Source: Rhizobiales bacterium dw_265 (GTDB taxonomy: Bacteria > Pseudomonadota > Alphaproteobacteria > Micropepsales > Micropepsaceae). From it: DNA of 64,000 bases. Within the stretch, counting starts at the first letter, position 1. Each line of letters opens with the position of its first letter. Below the pieces are notes generated by a model. The model ran no database searches. It was given only the letters and a program-made list of their open reading frames with translations, and was not told the DNA's origin. A program made the translations under genes and the position numbers. This document shows positions 1 through 8,263 of the stretch, one piece after another. The stretch covers positions 1-64,000 of the forward strand of contig JAAVUU010000009.1 in the NCBI GenBank assembly GCA_018449595.1, written 5' to 3'.

Positions 1-1
1 G

Positions 2-1009
2 CTGATGACGCTGGGCCTGGCCCGCGTTCCGCGCCGGACGCTTCTGGTGGGCCTGATGGGAATATTCACTCTCGGCAACCTCATGTCTGCCATCGCCGGC
101 AGTTATGAGGCGCTGATGGCCGCACGCATCATCACCTCCCTGAACCACGGCGCCTTCTTCGGTGTCGGGTCAGTGGTGGCGGCCGGCGTCGTCCCGCCAG
201 AGCGTCGCGCGGCCGCGGTGGCGGCCATGTTCTCCGGCCTCACCATCGCCACCATCGGCGGTGTGCCGCTGGCGGCCTGGATCGGGGAAGTACTGGGTTG
301 GCGCGCGGCTTTCTGGGGCATCGCCGGCGTGGGCGTGATCGCCATGCTGTCGCTGCGTCTGGCCCTGCCGCCCCTGCGGGTCGAAGGCGCAGACATCGCG
401 TCGGAACTGCGTGTCCTGCGGCGCGGATCTGTACTGGGGGCACTCGCGCTCACCGTGCTGGGCGCCAGCGCGATGTTCACCGTCTTTACCTATATCGTGC
501 CGATCCTGAAGCTGCAGACGCATGCCTCCGCGGCCTTCGTTACCGCGATGCTGGTACTTTATGGCGTCGGACTTACGGTGGGTAATTGGGTGGGCGGCCG
601 CTTCGCGGACCGCTCGGTCGACGGCACGCTGATCGTCTCGCTGTTGGGGCTCATCGGGCTGCTGCTGGTTTTCGTGATCGGCATGCGTTGGGAAGCCAGC
701 GCGGCGCCGTTGATCTTCCTGTGGGGCGTGGCGAGTTTCGCCATCGTGCCGCCCTTGCAGACACGGGTGATGGAGCAGGCTGGCGATGCGCCGAACCTCG
801 CTTCGGCCGTGAATATCGGCGCCTTCAATTTTGGTAACGCGATCGGTGCGGCCGTGGGCGGTGGCGTGATAAGGGCAGGCTTGGGCTATCCGGCCGTGTC
901 GATGGCCGGCGCCGCGATGGCGGGCGCGGCCCTTGTCCTGCTGCTTCTGCTGCGGCGGCGCGGCGGGACGCCGGCAGTAGAAGCCTATGCGGTCGAAAAA
1001 TGCGGTTAG
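2..1009 (+). CDS. MFS transporter, DHA1-type drug/sugar efflux (5' end outside window)
   Basis: Inner-membrane major facilitator, probably a drug- or arabinose-type efflux permease. The protein is almost entirely hydrophobic segments. It opens with the loop that normally joins membrane segments 2 and 3 (ARVPRRTLL, the RxxRR form of MFS motif A), so roughly the first 55 to 60 residues lie left of the window and the ATG at 5 is probably not the real start. About ten further segments follow, with a central basic loop and a hydrophilic tail after the RRRGG stretch. The fold is clear; the substrate cannot be told. The next gene is more than 400 bases away. Confidence 0.85.
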   Translation: MMTLGLARVPRRTLLVGLMGIFTLGNLMSAIAGSYEALMAARIITSLNHGAFFGVGSVVAAGVVPPERRAAAVAAMFSGLTIATIGGVPLAAWIGEVLGWRAAFWGIAGVGVIAMLSLRLALPPLRVEGADIASELRVLRRGSVLGALALTVLGASAMFTVFTYIVPILKLQTHASAAFVTAMLVLYGVGLTVGNWVGGRFADRSVDGTLIVSLLGLIGLLLVFVIGMRWEASAAPLIFLWGVASFAIVPPLQTRVMEQAGDAPNLASAVNIGAFNFGNAIGAAVGGGVIRAGLGYPAVSMAGAAMAGAALVLLLLLRRRGGTPAVEAYAVEKCG

Positions 1010-1458
1010 TGAAATTCCGCGCCGTCATCCCAGCGCCGGCGCGTAGCAGGCAAAACTCTGGCCAGTCTTCCGACAATAATGTATAAGCTGTTGGGTACAT
1101 GCATTGACGCACGAACGCCCGCCGAACGCACACTTTCAAAGCGATGGTATTTGGCTGGTACGAGTGTCGATGGTCAGAAATCGGTAAGTTCTTAAAAGTT
1201 CAAACGGCTGGATGATGCACACCTCTTCTGGCACCAGTCATAAATTATCAAATAAAATCAATAACTTAGCGGAAATAAGCGGGACTCGAACAAGAGCCCG
1301 CTGACGTTTGCCAGGGTCCGAAACCCGGCACCTCTCAACCAACGCCAGTAGCGAGCCCATCTAATCGGTTCACACTGCGCGATTCAGCTCGCAAATCGTG
1401 TTTTAAGAAGGCGTTTGATCCTTCTTATGCCGTTGTCGGACGCTCGTAGGCGCAATTT
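1010..1458. other. Long intergenic stretch, left part of a decayed island
   Basis: No convincing gene on either strand. Read on the minus strand, about 1268-1295 resembles the 3' end of a tRNA (TTCGAGTCCCGC, a T-loop-like core), but the matching T-stem does not pair and no full cloverleaf can be built. It could be a worn attachment-site remnant, given the dead integrase at 2.8-3.1 kb, but that is speculation. The DNA is locally AT-rich around 1235-1265. Confidence 0.4.
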
Positions 1459-1880
1459 CTATCTTGAACATCGCAATTGAAACGGCCGAATTAATGCCCA
1501 AAGAGCACCGTGCCCAATCGCGCCGGCCCCAACCAAATGACACTCTCCCAGATCAACATCGGCTAAGTCGGGACCAGATGCGTCTTCTTGGGTAAAATTC
1601 CAAAGCGATAAATCGATCTCAGTATCAAGGTCGGCCTGTTGCAATTGTTCGCCGAAAATGGCGCGGAAGACATTTGCCGCAGCGAAGCACGCAGCGGCAC
1701 CTGCGCCAATTGCATTGCTGGATTTGCCGGATCCCAAGGCACGTCTCGTTGAAAGCCGCGCCCGCCAGCCATCTGACCCAATGAAAATGACAGTGGCCGC
1801 TGTTTGCCCTACCAAACAATCAGGTTTGCTCGATACTGACTTTCGCAGATCCAGAAATGCTCGAAGATTAATTCACGCAG
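1459..1880 (-). pseudogene. E1-like ThiF/HesA family fragment
   Basis: The minus strand is open from about 1880 to a stop at 1459. It reads as the middle of an E1/ThiF-type adenylyltransferase: a segment with GSDGW, then NAIGAGAAACFAAANVFRA, then the glycine-rich nucleotide loop VDLGECHLVGAGAIGHGALW. Directly after this P-loop-like motif, which begins the Rossmann domain, similarity stops in an unrelated tail. The adenylation core and catalytic cysteine are missing, and no plausible start precedes it. In other bacteria this family occurs in ubiquitin-like conjugation operons, often linked to phage defence. Here it is a non-functional remnant beside BrnTA and a dead integrase. Confidence 0.65.
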
Positions 1881-1914
1881 TGTAACTGTGCGGGCCTTAT
1901 GGTCTTGGATGCTC

Positions 1915-2214
1915 TTATGCCGCCTTCGATGGCCGCCGCCTGGATTTCTGAGGGAGCGCCCGCGCCAGTATTTCATTGATGCGCGACTGCCAGCCATCGC
2001 CTGTCGCCTTGTAAGCGGCAACGATCTTCGGATCGAGCCTTAACGAAACCCGCTCCTTAGGACTTTCCACGTTCGGCCGACCGCGGCCCCGCTTCATGGC
2101 TGCGACTACTTCGGGCATGTCCGCTTTTAGTGACTTAGCAGCAGCAAAGTCGGCATCCGTCATTTCCGGAATGTCGTCATCAGGAATGATGCGTTTAGCG
2201 TGTCTACTTGCCAT
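1915..2214 (-). CDS. brnA: BrnA family antitoxin
   Basis: Antitoxin of the BrnT/BrnA type II system. It binds and neutralises BrnT and represses the operon through a C-terminal ribbon-helix-helix domain. The 99-residue protein starts MASRHAKRIIPDDDIPEMTD, has the charged RGRGRPN linker, then the RHH segment with ERVSLRLDPKIVAAYKATG and WQSRINEIL. The start at 2214 was chosen because it begins at the conserved N-terminus and overlaps the end of brnT by 11 bases, which implies translational coupling. Longer upstream codons in this frame run inside brnT and are not family-like. The usual order, toxin first, is kept. Confidence 0.9.
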   Translation of the reverse strand: MASRHAKRIIPDDDIPEMTDADFAAAKSLKADMPEVVAAMKRGRGRPNVESPKERVSLRLDPKIVAAYKATGDGWQSRINEILARALPQKSRRRPSKAA

Positions 2215-2470
2215 ACCGTCTGACCTCTTTCGCATTCGCCTTGCGGAAGCTGATGATCCGCACCTTGGCGCCACGCCTACAGAAGGCGACTAGATGCAGC
2301 CGGCGCTTCCATAGAGCGAACGCCCAATATCTCGGCTCGGGGTAAGGAAGGCGGTTGTCTTCGATATAGGTCGCGTTGTCCCAATCGAGATGCCTGGCAT
2401 CGGCAAAATCCAGACCGTGTTTCTGGACGTTGGCACGTCGCTTGTCCTCATCCCATTCCAATTCAAGCAT
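2204..2470 (-). CDS. brnT: BrnT family ribonuclease toxin
   Basis: RelE-fold ribonuclease toxin of the BrnT family (88 residues, normal length). Family hallmarks are the start LEWDEDKRRANVQKHGLDF, the central WAFALWKRRLHLVAFCRRG and the C-terminal VRIISFRKANAKEVRRY, which carries the Arg/Lys-rich catalytic strand. It appears intact and is followed by brnA with an 11-base overlap. Expression is expected to be repressed by the BrnTA complex at a promoter just upstream (2470-2560), though no clear operator palindrome was recognised there. It is the only gene of the 1.0-3.2 kb island that still looks functional. Confidence 0.9.
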   Translation of the reverse strand: MLELEWDEDKRRANVQKHGLDFADARHLDWDNATYIEDNRLPYPEPRYWAFALWKRRLHLVAFCRRGAKVRIISFRKANAKEVRRYGK

Positions 2471-2754
2471 TTTATGTAGGACGAAAAATAGCAGGTTTCA
2501 AGGTGAGATGCTAGCCGAATAACCCACAGAAAAATAGAACAAAAGCGAAACGATTTCTGGCGCGACAAACCAAAAGGCGCTACATATTGGGCTCATGTCT
2601 ACCTTTCTGTCCAGGATTGGTAGGGCTTTCGTGAGCGGTTGACGCTGGCGCGGAAGCTATTTGGGTTACCAGGGCGCGCACACACAGCCCAAGCGCAAGA
2701 CGTAAGCCTGAAGCGCGTGTGCCGGCCGCACTCTCAGCGGCCGTAAGTAGCAGG

Positions 2755-3115
2755 CGATCTGCCGCGTGAGAGACGCGACGGCAGAGCCTAAGGCGCGGCG
2801 CGCCATGCTGCCTGCGGGATGCCGCTTGGCATAGGCCATGACGTCATCAACGGTCCAAGTGTAGTAGCCTTCCGATCCTGTCTTGAATTAGTTGACGTCG
2901 CGCGCAGGATTGGATTTGACGTATTCTTCATGAGCTTCTAGGCCGTGGGTGAAAACTCTCCGGATTGCCTTAAGTCTGTTGTTGGCGCCTTCGGGTACGG
3001 CCATCTTGCGATCGCGCAAAATGCGTATCGCCTTCTTGGTCATATCGTCGATCATGCAATCGCCAAATTTGTATGGCGATTCCGGCTTGGTGGGCTCCTC
3101 AAATGTTGCCTCCAA
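2755..3115 (-). pseudogene. Tyrosine recombinase (phage-type integrase), nonsense-mutated and truncated
   Basis: On the minus strand 3115-2888 encodes the core-binding (SAM-like) domain of a tyrosine integrase, with GANNRLKAIRRVFTHGLEA and NPARDV. A TAA stop at 2890-2888 follows NPARDVN, but the same frame continues at once with FKTGSEGYYTWTVDDVMAYA, the normal continuation of these integrases. The stop stands where relatives usually carry Tyr, so a point mutation made the break. Similarity ends near ARRAL (about 2780), and the catalytic R-H-R-Y domain is absent. This dead integrase next to brnTA and the ThiF fragment marks a former genomic island. The stretch 2471-2740 shows no other gene. 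Confidence 0.8.
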
Positions 3116-3227
3116 AATTCTTCGCCTGACCGTCTGAAATTCCAGCGAGAGATGCAGGTAATCAGGGGAGGCGAAGTATTTACACGGAGAAGACTCGGAA
3201 TCTACGCAGATCGCCGTGCGCCTCGCA

Positions 3228-3629
3228 TCAACTCGGGACCATCTCGGACGGCGCCGCGTCGAGCGCGCGCTGTATCGCGAGAACCAGGTCCGCTTCCAGG
3301 AAAGGCTTCTGGATCGCGATAGCGCCCGGTCCCAGGGACAGGCTGTGCGCGGAATCGCCGCTCACGAAGATATGGGGGATGAAGCCCCACCGCAGTATCT
3401 CCGTGACGGCGGAGACCCCGCTTCCCTTGCGCAGATGCGCGTCAACGATCATCAAATCCGGCCGACAGCGCGCGGCGGCGGACACCGCCTCGGCTTCGGT
3501 GGCCACGCTGGCGCAGACATGATGGCCCATTCCCTCCAGCACCTCGGAAAACAGCATGGCTATTATGATTTCGTCTTCCATGACCAGAACACGCAGTCCG
3601 CGCACGTTTTCCTTATCCCCAAGCATCAT
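3228..3629 (-). CDS. Single-domain response regulator (receiver only)
   Basis: CheY-like receiver of 133 residues with no output domain. The acidic pocket (MEDE), the phospho-acceptor Asp in LMIVDAHL, the conserved Ser of FVSGDS and the Lys of IQKPF are all present. It is divergently transcribed from the giant hybrid kinase at 3878 and is a likely phosphorylation partner or phosphate sink for it. The start could be either of two adjacent ATGs at 3629 and 3626. No strong Shine-Dalgarno is visible. Confidence 0.85.
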   Translation of the reverse strand: MMLGDKENVRGLRVLVMEDEIIIAMLFSEVLEGMGHHVCASVATEAEAVSAAARCRPDLMIVDAHLRKGSGVSAVTEILRWGFIPHIFVSGDSAHSLSLGPGAIAIQKPFLEADLVLAIQRALDAAPSEMVPS

Positions 3630-3877
3630 GGCCCGCGTGTTTTCGATAGCGAATGGATGTCCGTCCGTTCCCGGACGAGGTGCCGTGCCGGAGACGCCCG
3701 GACCAGCAGGTCCAGATTAACGGGCGGGAGGGGTAGCGAAGCAGGCTCGGAAACTACTCATATCCCGCCGCTGCCTTGTGACGGGGCGCAAACCGCGTTC
3801 ATAGCCACAGGGCCGGAACTGTGGTAGTTTGCCTGCGCTTCCGTCCAGGAAACGGTTCTGAAAGAACAATCCTCGAA

Positions 3878-6800
3878 ATGTCGAAAAGCCGAGCGCCGCA
3901 GGCGAAGATGGCGCGTCCGCCACGCGCCGCGCCGGCGCGGGTGCCGTTGCGTGAGCCGGATGATTTTCCCGTCGTCGGGATCGGCGCCTCGGCCGGCGGG
4001 CTCGATGCCTGCCGCAAGCTGGTAGATGCGCTGCCCGCTGGCAACGGCATGGCGTTTATCCTTGTCCAGCACCTCGATCCGACCCATGAGAGCTTGATGG
4101 TGGACCTGCTGACCGGCCACGCGGCGATGACCGTGCGGCAGGCGGCGGATGGGATGCCGGTGGAGCGCGACCATCTCTATGTCATTCCACCGGGAACCTA
4201 TCTGGCGATCCGGGGCGGCATCCTGCACCTTTCCCAACCTCTGGCGCGTCACGGCGCGCGCCTGCCATTCGATTTCCTGCTGCATTCGCTGGCGAAAGAC
4301 CGGGGAGACCGGGCAATGGGCGTCGTTCTTTCCGGCACGGGCGCGGACGGCAGCCTTGGCATCCGGGCGATCAAGGAGAAAGGCGGCTTCGTCGTCGCGC
4401 AGGATCCCGGCGAAGCGGGTTATAACGGCATGCCGTTGAGCGCCATCGCCACCGGCGCCGTGGATCTTGTGCTTCCGGCGGCCGAGATTGCGGCGGCGCT
4501 TGTCGCCCATGGCCGGCGGGCTGCCCTGCCGGACAGCGACGCCGTACAGAAGCCGGTCCCCGATTGGCTGCCGCAGATCATCGCGCTTCTTCGCACCAAG
4601 ACCGCCCACGACTTCACGCTTTACAAGCACGGCACGCTGCAACGCCGGATCGAGCGGCGCATGGCGATGACCGCGGCTGCGGCCGGCGACATGGACCGCT
4701 ATCTCGAAATCCTGCGCAGCGACGCGGACGAACGCGATTTGCTGGCCAAGGATCTGCTCATCAACGTCACCAGCTTTTTCCGGGATACGAAGATATTCGA
4801 CTCCCTGGCGGAAAAAGTGGTTTGTGACCTGGTCCGCAACCAGCCGCCGGAGCGGCCCCTGCGCATCTGGATCGCCGGTTGCAGCACCGGGGAGGAGACC
4901 TATTCGCTGGCGATGCTCTTCCAGGAACAGATCCAGGCGGCGGAGCGCAACATCAAGCTGCAGATATTCGCCTCCGATATCGATCCGGACGCCGTGACCG
5001 CCGCCCGCGAGGGCCTCTATCCCGCAACGATCGCGGCGGACGTATCGGCGCCGCGGCTGGCGCGGTTCTTCGTCCGGGAGGATGGCGGTTACAGGGTGGC
5101 GCCCGAACTGCGCGCCTGCGTGATATTCACGGTTCAGGATGTTCTGGCCGACCCGCCATTTTCGCGTATGGATATGGTTTCGTGCCGCAATCTTCTGATC
5201 TATCTCAATCCGGAAGCGCAGGCGAAGGCGATCTCGCTGTTTCATTTCGCGCTGCGCGAAAACGGCATTCTGCTTCTGGGCAGTTCGGAAACCATCGGGA
5301 ATGCGGACGACCGCTTTGCCCTTGTCTCCAAGCCGGAACGAATCTATCGGCGCATCGGTCACAGCCGCCAGGGCGAATTCGGATTTCTGGCGAATGCCGG
5401 CAACGGCCCGCGCATTCCGGCCCGGCCGGAACCGGGCCAGGCGGTCTCCCGCCAGGCGGCCTTCGCCGATCTTTGCCGCAAGCTGGTCATGGAAGCCTAT
5501 GCACCGGCGGCGGTTCTGATCAATCGCAAACACGAATGTCTTTATTCGCTAGGCCCGACGGATCGCTACCTGCATGTGGCGCCGGGGCATCCGAGCTACG
5601 ACATTCTTGCCATGGTCGGGCAGGACCTGCGCATCAGGCTGCGGTCGGCGATCCAGCGGGCCGGCCAGGAGAATGCGCGCGTCACGGTTCCCGGCGGGTT
5701 TGCGCAAGGCGGGGCGACGGCGTTCCGCATAGCCGTGCAGCCGGTGCAGAATGATGGGGAGCCGCTTCTGCTGGTCTGTTTCCTGGACGAGCCGCAGACG
5801 CAATCGGCGCGGCGCAAGGTCAAAGCCGGGGACACGACGCGGGTTGAAGAGCTTGAGCGGGAACTGGACGCCACCAGGACGGAATTGCAGGGCGCGATCC
5901 GCAGCCTGGAGATTTCGGGCGAGGAACAGAAGGCCCTCAATGAGGAGGCGCTGTCCGTCAACGAGGAATACCAGTCCGCCAACGAGGAGTTGCTGACCTC
6001 GAAGGAGGAACTGCAGTCGCTCAACGAAGAACTGACCGCCCTCAACGGCCAGCTTCAGGAGACGCTGGAGCGGCAGCGCACGACCTCCGACGATCTTCAG
6101 AACATTCTGTACAGCACCGATGTCGCCACCCTATTCCTGGACACGAACCTCAATATCCGCTTCTTCACCCCGGCGACCAGGCTGCTGTTCAATGTGATCC
6201 CCGGCGATGTCGGCCGGCCGCTCGCCGATCTGCATTCCCTGTCCGCCGACAGCCTGCTGGCCGCCGATGCCAACACCGTGCTGCAAAACCGCAGCTTCAT
6301 CGAACGGGAGATCGAGACGCAAAGCGGCGTCTGGTTCCTGCGCCGGATATTGCCCTATCGCACCCATGACGACAGCGTGGAAGGCGTGGTTATCACCTTT
6401 ACCGATGTCACCGAGCGCAAGCGGATCGCCGGCGCGCTGGACGCCGCCAGGCAGGCGGCCGAACTGGCCAGCCGTGCGAAATCGCGCTTCCTGGCGGCGG
6501 CGAGCCACGATCTGCGCCAGCCGCTTCAGACGCTGGCCCTGCTTCAGGGGCTGCTATCGAAAAAGGTCGAGAGCGACGCCGCGCGCCAGCTGGTGGCGCG
6601 TTTCGGCGAGACGCTGACCGCCATGTCGGGCATGCTCAACACCTTGCTCGATATCAACCAGATCGAGGCGGGCGTGGTCCGGGCGGAGAAAACGGATTTC
6701 CCGGTCAACGATCTGTTCGATCAATTGCGGCAGGAATTTCATTATCACGCTCAGGCGCAGGGACTTGCGATGCGCGTCGTGCCATGCGGTCTGTGGATAC

Positions 6801-8251
6801 ACAGTGACCGCCGCCTGCTGGAGCAGATGCTGCGTAACCTTTTGTCGAACGCCTTGAAATATACCGAAAGCGGCAAGGTGCTGCTGGGATGCCGCCGGCA
6901 CGGCGACATGCTGTGCATCGAGGTCGGCGATACGGGGGTCGGCATTCCCGAAGCGGAATATGCTGCGATCTTCGACGAATATCATCAGCTCGACAATGCC
7001 GCGCGCGAGCGCAGCCGCGGGCTTGGCCTGGGTCTGTCCATCGTGCAGCGGCTGGGCGTCCTGCTCGGCCATCGTGTGCGCGTTCATTCCCGTCCGGGCA
7101 AGGGCTCGATCTTCTCCGTCGAAGTCGCGCGCGCGTGGCGGGAGATGGCGTCGCCGCCGCAAGCCAAGCGGCCGGCGCCGGACGGCAGGCAGGATCATGA
7201 TGGCGGCCCCGCCGGAACGGTCCTGATCGTCGAGGACGATCCGGAAGTGCGCGATCTGCTGGAACTTCTTCTCAAGGAGGAGGGCTATCGCACGATGATG
7301 GCGCGTGACGGCGCCGCGGCGCTGGACATGGCCGCGAAGGGGCGCGCCGAACCCGATCTGCTGCTGGCCGATTACAATTTGCCGGGCGGCATGAACGGAC
7401 TTCAGCTTGGCGCGAAACTTCGGGAAAATCTTCATCGCGCGCTTCCGATCATTATCCTGACCGGCGACATCTCGACCGGCACCTTGCGAGACATCGCACG
7501 CGAGGGGTATGTGCAACTCAACAAGCCAGTGAAGCTGAAGGAACTGACCGAGACCATCCGGCATCTGCTGTCTGATGTCACGGGGCCGGCCCGTGTTCCG
7601 ATCCCCGGCGGGAAGGCGGGGCCCGTCATCTTCGTCGTCGATGACGATCGCCAGTTGCGCGCGGCCATCCGTTCCGTGCTGGAAGACGATGGCCGCACCG
7701 TCGAGGACTATCCCAGCTGCGAAGCATTCCTGGGAGCTTGGCATCCGGGCCACGACGGATGCCTGCTGGTCGATGCCTACCTGCCCGGCATGAACGGGAT
7801 CGAGCTGCTTCGTAAATTGCACGAAGCGGACCATCGGCTGCCGGCCATCATGATCACGGGCGACAGCGATGTGCATATGGCGGTGGAAGCCATGAAGGCC
7901 GGCGCTGTGGACTTCATCGAGAAGCCGATCAGCGATGGGGAGCTGCTTGCCAGCATCACGCGGGCGCTGGAGCAGTCGCGGGACGCGGACAAGCGGGCTG
8001 CCTGGCGCGAGGCCGCCGCCGGTCACATCGTCGATCTCACCGCACGGCAGCGCCAGGTCATGGAAATGGTGCTGGCCGGCCATCCCAGCAAGAATATCGC
8101 GGCCGATCTCGGCATCAGCCAGCGCACGGTGGAAAACCATCGCGCTTCGATCATGCGCAAGACCGGTGCGAAATCCCTTCCGGCCCTGGCGCGCCTCGCG
8201 CTCGCCGCGGCCTGGAGCGACGCCGATGGTCCGCCCGCGGCGGGTTCGTGA
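3878..8251 (+). CDS. Giant hybrid CheB-CheR-PAS-histidine kinase-REC-REC-LuxR protein
   Basis: A 1,457-residue cytoplasmic signalling protein. Approximate order: CheB methylesterase (29-207; Ser in GIGASAGG, His in VQHLDP, Asp in GTGADGS), CheR methyltransferase (227-490; AGCSTGEETYSLAM, CRNLLIYL), a linker region, a long Glu-rich coiled coil (656-737), PAS (747-846), HisKA (His in SHDLRQPLQTL, about 876), HATPase (DTGVGIP, GLGLGLSIV), receiver 1 (1114-1227; LADYNLPGG, LNKPVK), receiver 2 (1249-1361; LVDAYLPGM, IEKPI) and a LuxR/FixJ helix-turn-helix (1387-1441; LTARQRQVMEMV, SQRTVENHRASI). Kinase and DNA-binding output are thus in one chain. The start at 3878 (MSKSRAP) is preferred over an in-frame ATG at 3821 because the extra residues are not family-like; neither has a strong ribosome site. 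Confidence 0.93.
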   Translation: MSKSRAPQAKMARPPRAAPARVPLREPDDFPVVGIGASAGGLDACRKLVDALPAGNGMAFILVQHLDPTHESLMVDLLTGHAAMTVRQAADGMPVERDHLYVIPPGTYLAIRGGILHLSQPLARHGARLPFDFLLHSLAKDRGDRAMGVVLSGTGADGSLGIRAIKEKGGFVVAQDPGEAGYNGMPLSAIATGAVDLVLPAAEIAAALVAHGRRAALPDSDAVQKPVPDWLPQIIALLRTKTAHDFTLYKHGTLQRRIERRMAMTAAAAGDMDRYLEILRSDADERDLLAKDLLINVTSFFRDTKIFDSLAEKVVCDLVRNQPPERPLRIWIAGCSTGEETYSLAMLFQEQIQAAERNIKLQIFASDIDPDAVTAAREGLYPATIAADVSAPRLARFFVREDGGYRVAPELRACVIFTVQDVLADPPFSRMDMVSCRNLLIYLNPEAQAKAISLFHFALRENGILLLGSSETIGNADDRFALVSKPERIYRRIGHSRQGEFGFLANAGNGPRIPARPEPGQAVSRQAAFADLCRKLVMEAYAPAAVLINRKHECLYSLGPTDRYLHVAPGHPSYDILAMVGQDLRIRLRSAIQRAGQENARVTVPGGFAQGGATAFRIAVQPVQNDGEPLLLVCFLDEPQTQSARRKVKAGDTTRVEELERELDATRTELQGAIRSLEISGEEQKALNEEALSVNEEYQSANEELLTSKEELQSLNEELTALNGQLQETLERQRTTSDDLQNILYSTDVATLFLDTNLNIRFFTPATRLLFNVIPGDVGRPLADLHSLSADSLLAADANTVLQNRSFIEREIETQSGVWFLRRILPYRTHDDSVEGVVITFTDVTERKRIAGALDAARQAAELASRAKSRFLAAASHDLRQPLQTLALLQGLLSKKVESDAARQLVARFGETLTAMSGMLNTLLDINQIEAGVVRAEKTDFPVNDLFDQLRQEFHYHAQAQGLAMRVVPCGLWIHSDRRLLEQMLRNLLSNALKYTESGKVLLGCRRHGDMLCIEVGDTGVGIPEAEYAAIFDEYHQLDNAARERSRGLGLGLSIVQRLGVLLGHRVRVHSRPGKGSIFSVEVARAWREMASPPQAKRPAPDGRQDHDGGPAGTVLIVEDDPEVRDLLELLLKEEGYRTMMARDGAAALDMAAKGRAEPDLLLADYNLPGGMNGLQLGAKLRENLHRALPIIILTGDISTGTLRDIAREGYVQLNKPVKLKELTETIRHLLSDVTGPARVPIPGGKAGPVIFVVDDDRQLRAAIRSVLEDDGRTVEDYPSCEAFLGAWHPGHDGCLLVDAYLPGMNGIELLRKLHEADHRLPAIMITGDSDVHMAVEAMKAGAVDFIEKPISDGELLASITRALEQSRDADKRAAWREAAAGHIVDLTARQRQVMEMVLAGHPSKNIAADLGISQRTVENHRASIMRKTGAKSLPALARLALAAAWSDADGPPAAGS

Positions 8252-8263
8252 GGGCGGCGCGGC

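Noticed and set aside
1262..1340. Possible tRNA gene on the minus strand
   Set aside because: Only the T-loop-like core fits; the T-stem does not pair and no anticodon or D arm can be drawn.
3216..3827. Long plus-strand frame opposite the single-domain receiver
   Set aside because: Shadow of the receiver gene; composition is not protein-like and no motif is present.
3758..5533. 591-codon minus-strand frame opposite the hybrid kinase
   Set aside because: Arg/His-rich shadow of a GC-rich gene whose own frame has complete CheB and CheR motifs.
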